Below are positions 27,892 to 33,967 of a stretch of 33,967 bases of DNA, in pieces. Source of the stretch: Flavobacteriales bacterium (lineage in GTDB: Bacteria; Bacteroidota; Bacteroidia; Flavobacteriales_D; Parvicellaceae); contig JAQWRG010000084.1 of NCBI GenBank assembly GCA_029243855.1, positions 1-33,967 of the forward strand, in the 5' to 3' direction. Below the pieces are notes generated by a model. That model was not told the origin of the DNA. It made no database searches and saw only the letters and a list, made by a program, of their open reading frames with translations. A program made the translations under genes and the position numbers. Each line of letters begins with the position of its first letter. The stretch's first letter is position 1.

Positions 27892-30800
27892 ATGAAAAGA
27901 GGATTTGTTTTTTTTCTTGTATTATTTGGAGTCAATTTTGTAGCGCAAACTGATCCTTTTTCTCCAAAAAATGGGATTACTGACAAATATGTCCTAGCCT
28001 ATGTTTTTAAAAATGCGATTATTCATGTTTCTAGCCAGGAAACTATTGATAATGGAACGTTGATAATTAAAGATGATAAAATAGTAGCTGTTGGACAAGG
28101 AATTAATGTTCCTGAAAACAGCCTTGTTTTTGATTTAAAAGGGAAACACATATATCATTCTTTTATAGAATTAAACAGCCATTTTGGAATCAAAAAAACA
28201 ACTAAAAAAAAGTGGTCTTCAACGCCTCAATATAAGACTTCTAAAGTTGGTCCTTACCATTGGAACGAAGCCATACATCCTGAATATAAAGCTGAAAAAC
28301 ATTACTTATACAATCAAAAGATAGCTGACGGTTACTTAAATAAAGGTTTTGGCATTATTATTTCTCATGACAACAACGGTATTGCAAGAGGAGATGGAAC
28401 ATTAATCTGCTTAACCAATGAAAAAGAAAATCAGGTACTAAAAGAATCTGGAGCAACGTTCTATTCTTTTCATAAAGGCAATTCTAATCAAGTTTACCCT
28501 CGTTCTCTTATGGGCAGCATAGCCTTATTGCGACAATTTTTTATAGATGTTAATTGGTACAACAATTCTCCAAAAACAACCATTAACCTTTCTTACGAAG
28601 CTTATTTAAAGCAGAACTCCTTGCCTAAAATTTTCTCTATTGACTACAAAAGAGACCTTTTTAGAGCACATAAAATTGCCACAGAGCATAGCCTTGAATT
28701 TATCTATAAAGGCACAGGAAAAGAATATGAAAACATAGAGCAAGTACTAAAAATCAATCCAACTATAATTGTTCCTGTAAATTTTCCAAAAGCAATGGAT
28801 GTTAGCGATCCTTATGAAGCTATGAAGGTTAGCACTAATGATTTAACGCATTGGAAGTACGCCTCAAGTAATCTTGCATTACTGGAAAAAAACAATCTTT
28901 CTTTTTGCATAACTAGTGATACGCTAAAGTCAAAAGCTTTTTTTAAAAATTTATCTGAAGCGATAAATAAAGGTCTCTCTTACGAAAAAGCATATTATTC
29001 ACTTACTGAGGAGCCTGCTAAAATACTAGGAATTGATAACATTTGCGGGACTCTTTCCAAAGGCAATTTGGCAAACTTTATAATTACTAACGATACCCTA
29101 TTTAAGAAAAATACACACATATATGAAAATTGGGTTTTAGGGAAAAGAACAGTTTTAAAAAAAGAACCTAAAAACGACTTAAGAGGAACCTATAACCTTA
29201 ATATAGAACAACAAATAAGAAAACTGGTTGTATCCGGCAGTCTTGAAAGACCAAAAGCCACAATCTCATACAATATAGTTGCTGATAGTATATCTATAAA
29301 TGGAGATGTTGTAATAGATAGCGTCTCAAAAAAGATTTTTAAAATAAAAAAAGAAATAAAACAAAGCGTTAACATTCAAAGAAGTGACAATACCATTCAA
29401 CTGAGTTTTCCTTTAACCAATGATTTCATAATGCTTTCTGGAACAATACATTTTGATAGTGGATCCTGGGATGGTGGTGGACAGAAAAAAGATGGGACCT
29501 GGTTTAAATGGTCAGCTATTCGTAATAAAAAACATAGTGAAAAAAAGAAAAACAACACTATAAAAGTAGATACTTCTAATGTTTTTATTTCCAACCAACA
29601 TGTCGATTATTTGCCTGAAAAATTAATTAACACTAGCAACGTTCACTTTAAAAATGCAACCATTTGGACTGTAGACTCGCTAGGGACTATTGTAGGGGAT
29701 TTATGGATTAAGGATGGTATTATAAAAGAAGTAGGCAAACAAATTAAAATAACTGACACCAATGAATTAATTATAATTGATGCTTCTGACAAGCATATTT
29801 CTCCAGGTATTATAGATGAACATTCTCATATTGCTATTGAAAGAGGTGTAAATGAAGGATCACATGCCGTTACATCTGAAGTTAGAATTGGAGATGTAAT
29901 TAACCCTGAAGATGTAAACATCTATCGTCAACTTGCAGGAGGAGTAACTTCTGCCCAGTTGTTGCATGGCTCAGCTAATCCAATCGGTGGACAAAGTGCA
30001 GTAATTAAACTTAGATGGGGTGCCAATGCTGAAGAAATGAAAATAGCATCTGCTCCAGGATTTATAAAGTTTGCTTTGGGAGAAAATGTAAAACAATCAA
30101 ATTGGGGTTATAGTTATAGTATAAGGTATCCTCAAACTAGAATGGGTGTTGAGCAATTGTATTACGATGCTTTTATTCGCGCTAAAGAATATGAACTTAA
30201 TTGGAGCCAATACATGGCTTTAGATAAAAAGAAAAAAACTAAAGCGGTTGCTCCAAAAAAAGACATTCAATTGGACGCTCTAGTTGAAATAATGAATCAA
30301 AAAAGATTTATTACTTGTCATTCCTATGTGCAATCAGAAATAAATATGCTTATGCATATGGCAGACTCTATGGGTTTTAACATCAATACATTTACACATA
30401 TTCTTGAAGGATATAAAGTTGCAGATAAAATGAAAGCTCATGGTGCTGGTGGATCTACTTTTTCTGATTGGTGGGCCTACAAATATGAAGTAAGAGATGC
30501 CATTCCTTACAATGCTTGTTTGTTAAGTGAAATGGGTATAGTTACTGCTGTAAATTCTGATGATGCTGAGATGGCAAGACGACTAAATCAAGAAGCAGCA
30601 AAAGCGGTGAAGTATGGCGGCTGTAGTCAGGAAGATGCGCTAAAATTAGTAACCATTAACCCTGCTAAGCTTCTACATATTGATGATAGAACTGGAAGTA
30701 TTCAAAAAAATAAAGATGCAGATGTTGTTCTGTGGTCTGACAACCCACTTTCCATTTACGCTAAAGTTGAACAAACTTATGTCGATGGGAAACTGCTTTT

Positions 30801-30966
30801 TGATAAAAACCAAAATGAAATACATGAAATGCAACAGAATAAAATTAGGTCAGAAATAATTAGCGAAATGCTTAAGTATAAAGCAAAAGGACAACCTTTA
30901 AGTCCTCTAAAAAAGCAAAATAATGTAGTACACAAATGCAACAAAACAATTGAAATTGACAATTAG
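27892..30966 (+). CDS. exported protein with two amidohydrolase-like domains; only the C-terminal one has intact metal-binding motifs
   Basis: N-terminal half has amidohydrolase framing (GTLIIKDDKIVAVGQG, AKILGIDNICGTLSKGNLANFII) but FIELNSHF in place of HxH; C-terminal half has ISPGIIDEHSHIA, VNSDDAEMARR, NPAKLLHIDDRTGSIQKNKDADVVLWSDNP. Confidence 0.9.
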   Translation: MKRGFVFFLVLFGVNFVAQTDPFSPKNGITDKYVLAYVFKNAIIHVSSQETIDNGTLIIKDDKIVAVGQGINVPENSLVFDLKGKHIYHSFIELNSHFGIKKTTKKKWSSTPQYKTSKVGPYHWNEAIHPEYKAEKHYLYNQKIADGYLNKGFGIIISHDNNGIARGDGTLICLTNEKENQVLKESGATFYSFHKGNSNQVYPRSLMGSIALLRQFFIDVNWYNNSPKTTINLSYEAYLKQNSLPKIFSIDYKRDLFRAHKIATEHSLEFIYKGTGKEYENIEQVLKINPTIIVPVNFPKAMDVSDPYEAMKVSTNDLTHWKYASSNLALLEKNNLSFCITSDTLKSKAFFKNLSEAINKGLSYEKAYYSLTEEPAKILGIDNICGTLSKGNLANFIITNDTLFKKNTHIYENWVLGKRTVLKKEPKNDLRGTYNLNIEQQIRKLVVSGSLERPKATISYNIVADSISINGDVVIDSVSKKIFKIKKEIKQSVNIQRSDNTIQLSFPLTNDFIMLSGTIHFDSGSWDGGGQKKDGTWFKWSAIRNKKHSEKKKNNTIKVDTSNVFISNQHVDYLPEKLINTSNVHFKNATIWTVDSLGTIVGDLWIKDGIIKEVGKQIKITDTNELIIIDASDKHISPGIIDEHSHIAIERGVNEGSHAVTSEVRIGDVINPEDVNIYRQLAGGVTSAQLLHGSANPIGGQSAVIKLRWGANAEEMKIASAPGFIKFALGENVKQSNWGYSYSIRYPQTRMGVEQLYYDAFIRAKEYELNWSQYMALDKKKKTKAVAPKKDIQLDALVEIMNQKRFITCHSYVQSEINMLMHMADSMGFNINTFTHILEGYKVADKMKAHGAGGSTFSDWWAYKYEVRDAIPYNACLLSEMGIVTAVNSDDAEMARRLNQEAAKAVKYGGCSQEDALKLVTINPAKLLHIDDRTGSIQKNKDADVVLWSDNPLSIYAKVEQTYVDGKLLFDKNQNEIHEMQQNKIRSEIISEMLKYKAKGQPLSPLKKQNNVVHKCNKTIEIDN

Positions 30967-32233
30967 ACTCTACATATTTACTTTTATAATGCTTCTTCAC
31001 CTTTGCGGTTGGATGCAACAATCCCCTGCTCCAATCCAAAGCAAAAGTATTCTTATTCTTGGAGGAACTGCTCATTTAGGAAATGGAAAAGTTATTAAAG
31101 ATGCCGCCATTGCATTTGAAAACGGTAAAATAACTTTTGTTAAAAATTTATTGTTACAGAATGTCGATACTTTAAAGTTTGATGTGGTGTTATACACAAA
31201 AAACAAACACATATATCCAGGATTTATAGCTACTAACTCTACCCTTGGACTTATGGAGGTTGGTGCCGTTAGAGCAACATTAGATTACAAAGAAGTTGGG
31301 AAATACAATCCAAATGCTCGAACCATAACCTCATTTAATACTGATTCCAGAATTATACCAACAGTTAGAACTAACGGAATATTAATTGGTCAAATATCTC
31401 CTAGAGGAGGAATTATTTCAGGCACTTCATCCGTTGTACAATTTGACGCATGGAATTGGGAGGATGCCCTAATTAACTTGGATGAAGGATTACACATGAA
31501 GTGGCCAAGGTATCGCGTAATTAAGGGTTCTGATAAAAGATATGCTGAAAACTTAGAGCAACTGAATGTCTTTTTCGACAAAGCCAAAGCTTATTCTTTT
31601 GCCGAAACTGCTGAAAAAGATTTAAAACTTGAAGCCATAAAGTCAGTTTTTACAGCTGATAAACGAGTATATATTAATGCCAATAACGTGCGTCAACTAA
31701 AAGATATTATCACTTTTAAAAAGAAATACAACATACAACGTCTATCAATTGTTGGTGGGAAGCAATCCATATTAATACCTGAGCTTTTAAGAGAAAACAA
31801 GATTTCTATTCTTCTTTCTAGAGTGCATTCTCTTCCACAATATAGACAAGATGACATTCACAATACTTATAAAGCAGCAACTATTCTATCAAATGAAAAT
31901 GTAGAGTTTTGTTTTCAAAACGCAGGAGACATGGAACAAATGCAAACAAGAAACTTACCCTTTTTAGCTGGGACTGCGGTTGCTTACGGGCTTGATTATG
32001 AATTAGCTATAAAAGCATTAACTCAAACTCCAGCTAAAATTTTAGGATTAAAAAATTATGGCGAACTTAAGGTTGGATATTCTGCAACACTTTTTATTTC
32101 TGAAGGCGATGCTTTAGATATTATTACCAATAAAGTAACGCATGCATTTATTGATGGTAGACAGCTTGATTTGGTTAACGAGCAAGAAAAAAACTATTTG
32201 AAATACAAGAAAAAGTATAATCTCAAAAACTAA
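30950..32233 (+). CDS. amidohydrolase-like protein lacking the HxH metal motif
   Basis: KHIYPGFIATNSTLGLMEVGAVRATLDYKEV and TQTPAKILGLKNYGELKVGYSATLFISEG; HxH position reads ATNST. TTG start overlapping the previous gene by 17 nt. Confidence 0.85.
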   Translation: MKLTIRLYIFTFIMLLHLCGWMQQSPAPIQSKSILILGGTAHLGNGKVIKDAAIAFENGKITFVKNLLLQNVDTLKFDVVLYTKNKHIYPGFIATNSTLGLMEVGAVRATLDYKEVGKYNPNARTITSFNTDSRIIPTVRTNGILIGQISPRGGIISGTSSVVQFDAWNWEDALINLDEGLHMKWPRYRVIKGSDKRYAENLEQLNVFFDKAKAYSFAETAEKDLKLEAIKSVFTADKRVYINANNVRQLKDIITFKKKYNIQRLSIVGGKQSILIPELLRENKISILLSRVHSLPQYRQDDIHNTYKAATILSNENVEFCFQNAGDMEQMQTRNLPFLAGTAVAYGLDYELAIKALTQTPAKILGLKNYGELKVGYSATLFISEGDALDIITNKVTHAFIDGRQLDLVNEQEKNYLKYKKKYNLKN

Positions 32234-32234
32234 A

Positions 32235-32584
32235 TTAATTAATACTTTTTTTAGTTATTGTTCCTGATTTTGGATCTATAAAAGTCCACGTTCCTGATTT
32301 TACCCCCATATTATATATACCTTCATAAAGTAATTTTCCATTTTCTAAAAAAACTTTAGTTGATCCATGACTTAGGCCATCAACATAAAAACATTCACTT
32401 TGAATTTTGCCATTTGTAAAATAAGAAATCCATTTACCTTGCCTTTTGCCATTCTTGGTTTCCCCCTTAATTACAGGTTGGTCGTAAAGTTCTAGTTCTG
32501 GAATTTCATCAACTAATTCTATCTTTTTTTCTTGGCAAGAGTTAATTATTAAAAAAAAAAAGAAGTAAGAAATTTATTTGGCAT
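32235..32584 (-). pseudogene. MORN-repeat lipoprotein, disrupted (or switched off) by an out-of-frame T11 tract in the signal peptide; not in the supplied ORF track
   Basis: Minus-strand translation ...LIINSCQEKKIELVDEIPELELYDQPVIKGETKNGKRQGKWISYFTNGKIQSECFYVDGLSHGSTKVFLENGKLLYEGIYNMGVKSGTWTFIDPKSGTITKKSIN*; ATG at 32584 gives MPNKFLTSFFF then stop unless the T tract changes by +1 or -2. Confidence 0.75.
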
Positions 32585-32605
32585 AAAAATTGAAATACTT
32601 TGATC

Positions 32606-33406
32606 ATGAAAAAATTATTTGGAATATTATGTTTGATTATTGTATCAAGCTTTCTTTCTAGCAATACCTTTTACAAAAATAAAGAAAACTCATTAACGAG
32701 AGAAGTTAAAAACAAAGCTTTTACCTATGGTGAAAAGTTACAATACAAAATTTCCTACGGATTAATTGATGCTGGATATGCACAACTTGAAGTTAAAAAA
32801 AGCAAAATAAAAATTCAAAATAAAAATGTCTACCATATAATTGGATTAGGAACAAGTTCTAAAACCTTTGATTGGTTTTTTAAAATACGTGATTGTTACG
32901 AAAGCTTTGTAGATTCTTCTGAGTTAGTTCCTTTGCTTTTTAAAAGGAACGTAAATGAAGGTGGGTATAAGATTTATCAAAATTATGAATTTGACCATCA
33001 AAAAAGGACAGTAACAACTGAAAAAGGAGAAATTCAAACCAAAAAACACATACAAGACATGCTTTCTTGTTTCTATTATGCTAGGACTTTAAGTTTAAAT
33101 AAGCTAAAAAAAGGAGACATTCTAACCTTTAATGCTTTTGTTGACGGAGAGACTTATCCACTAAAAGTTAAGTTTTTAGGAAAAGATGTTGTAAAAATAA
33201 AAGCTGGAAAATTTAAAGCACTTAAATTTTGCCCAATTGTTCAAACAGGAAGAATTTTTAAATCCGAAGAGAGCTTATCTGTTTGGATATCAGATGATTA
33301 TAACAAAACACCGCTTTTAATAAAGGCCAAGATTTTATTTGGTTCTTTAAGAATGGAAATGATAAAAATGGAAGGAGAATTAAACCCCTCAGGTGTTATT
33401 CGGTAG
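32606..33406 (+). CDS. DUF3108 domain-containing exported protein
   Basis: FTYGEKLQYKISYGLIDAGYAQLEVKK and VKIKAGKFKALKFCPIVQTGRIFKSEESLSVWISDD. Confidence 0.88.
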   Translation: MKKLFGILCLIIVSSFLSSNTFYKNKENSLTREVKNKAFTYGEKLQYKISYGLIDAGYAQLEVKKSKIKIQNKNVYHIIGLGTSSKTFDWFFKIRDCYESFVDSSELVPLLFKRNVNEGGYKIYQNYEFDHQKRTVTTEKGEIQTKKHIQDMLSCFYYARTLSLNKLKKGDILTFNAFVDGETYPLKVKFLGKDVVKIKAGKFKALKFCPIVQTGRIFKSEESLSVWISDDYNKTPLLIKAKILFGSLRMEMIKMEGELNPSGVIR

Positions 33407-33520
33407 TTTTCCTGTTGTGATTGTTAATAACTAAAAACGGTTTATCTGAGGTAATTGTCTTTTTCATACAATTATTTTAATATATTCACAATAGTATTAA
33501 TCAATTAAAATTTTATAAAA

Positions 33521-33715
33521 ATGGGGTATTCACATACTAACAGTAAAGGAAAAACTTACTTTTTACATTCTAAAGATGTTGAATTAAAAGGTGGTAGAAA
33601 TCAAACAATATATTATTTTGCTAAAGATCAAAGACCTGAAGCTTGTGATCTTCCAGCAGGAAAACAAGTAGTTGAAAGTCCAAAAACTGGTCTTCCTTTT
33701 GTTAAAGGGAAATAA
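33521..33715 (+). CDS. small conserved protein (64 aa)
   Basis: MGYSHTNSKGKTYFLHSKDVELKGGRNQTIYYFAKDQRPEACDLPAGKQVVESPKTGLPFVKGK; followed by a strong terminator. Confidence 0.8.
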   Translation: MGYSHTNSKGKTYFLHSKDVELKGGRNQTIYYFAKDQRPEACDLPAGKQVVESPKTGLPFVKGK

Positions 33716-33749
33716 GCTATTATTAGTTTAATTTTTAACTAAAAAAATT

Positions 33750-33788
33750 AAAACCGATTGTGTGATTGAACATAATCGGTTTTTTTTG
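33750..33788 (+). terminator. Rho-independent terminator
   Basis: AAAACCGATT (33750-33759) ... AATCGGTTTT (33774-33783), a 10-bp stem followed by a T run. Confidence 0.9.
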
Positions 33789-33827
33789 TGCCTATCTTTT
33801 TAACTACATTTATATTTTTATAAAGTA

Positions 33828-33967
33828 ATGGTTGTTGTTTTAAACGGTGTATTATTTGGCTTCCTCCTTAGCTTTCTTCTAGGGCCTGCCTTTTTTATGT
33901 TAATTGAAACTAGCATTAGTAAAGGTTTTAGAACTGCTTTTTTCTTTGATATAGGCATTTTATTTAG
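33828..33967 (+). CDS. LysE family translocator, N-terminal part, truncated by window end
   Basis: MVVVLNGVLFGFLLSFLLGPAFFMLIETSISKGFRTAFFFDIGILF. Confidence 0.75.
   Translation, partial: MVVVLNGVLFGFLLSFLLGPAFFMLIETSISKGFRTAFFFDIGILF

Noticed and set aside
33396-33467. Minus-strand 23-aa ORF MKKTITSDKPFLVINNHNRKTTE overlapping the DUF3108 gene end
   Set aside because: Short, no clear promoter, no known similarity; indistinguishable from chance
1-33967. CRISPR array, transposase, integrase, prophage or restriction/defence island
   Set aside because: No spaced direct repeats, no mobile-element or defence gene motifs seen in any frame of the track; content is chromosomal housekeeping

Overview
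This is an AT-rich chromosomal segment of a Bacteroidetes genome, probably Flavobacteriales. I infer this from the IPExxxVDY-pyk pair, ctlX, DUF4292, a T9SS type B C-terminus, and TAnnTTTG-type promoter motifs. Most of it is ordinary, densely packed housekeeping content: pyk, M42 peptidase, ctlX, pheS, cyclophilin, crotonase, flippase, dut, TPR/DUF4292/EnvC-like envelope genes, M20 dipeptidase, gpmI, sensor kinase, tRNA-Phe(GAA), pheT, acyltransferase, SDR threonine dehydrogenase, hflX, tandem amidohydrolases, DUF3108 and a LysE-type exporter start. I see no CRISPR array, transposon, prophage or recognisable defence island. The most interesting signal is not in the ORF track. Two membrane or envelope genes (a sensor histidine kinase and a MORN-repeat lipoprotein) are each out of frame by one nucleotide at a long A/T homopolymer within their first dozen codons. 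In each case the un-shifted frame stops at or immediately after the tract, and changing the tract by one base restores a textbook N-terminus. Several equally long tracts inside other genes are in frame. This could be phase variation, transcriptional slippage, programmed frameshifting or sequencing error, and is directly testable. Secondary points are a three-domain amidohydrolase array in which only one domain keeps the HxH metal motif, a stand-alone HIRAN gene with an unknown partner behind a palindrome, a head-to-head tRNA-Phe/pheT arrangement, and convergent genes sharing overlapping stop codons.
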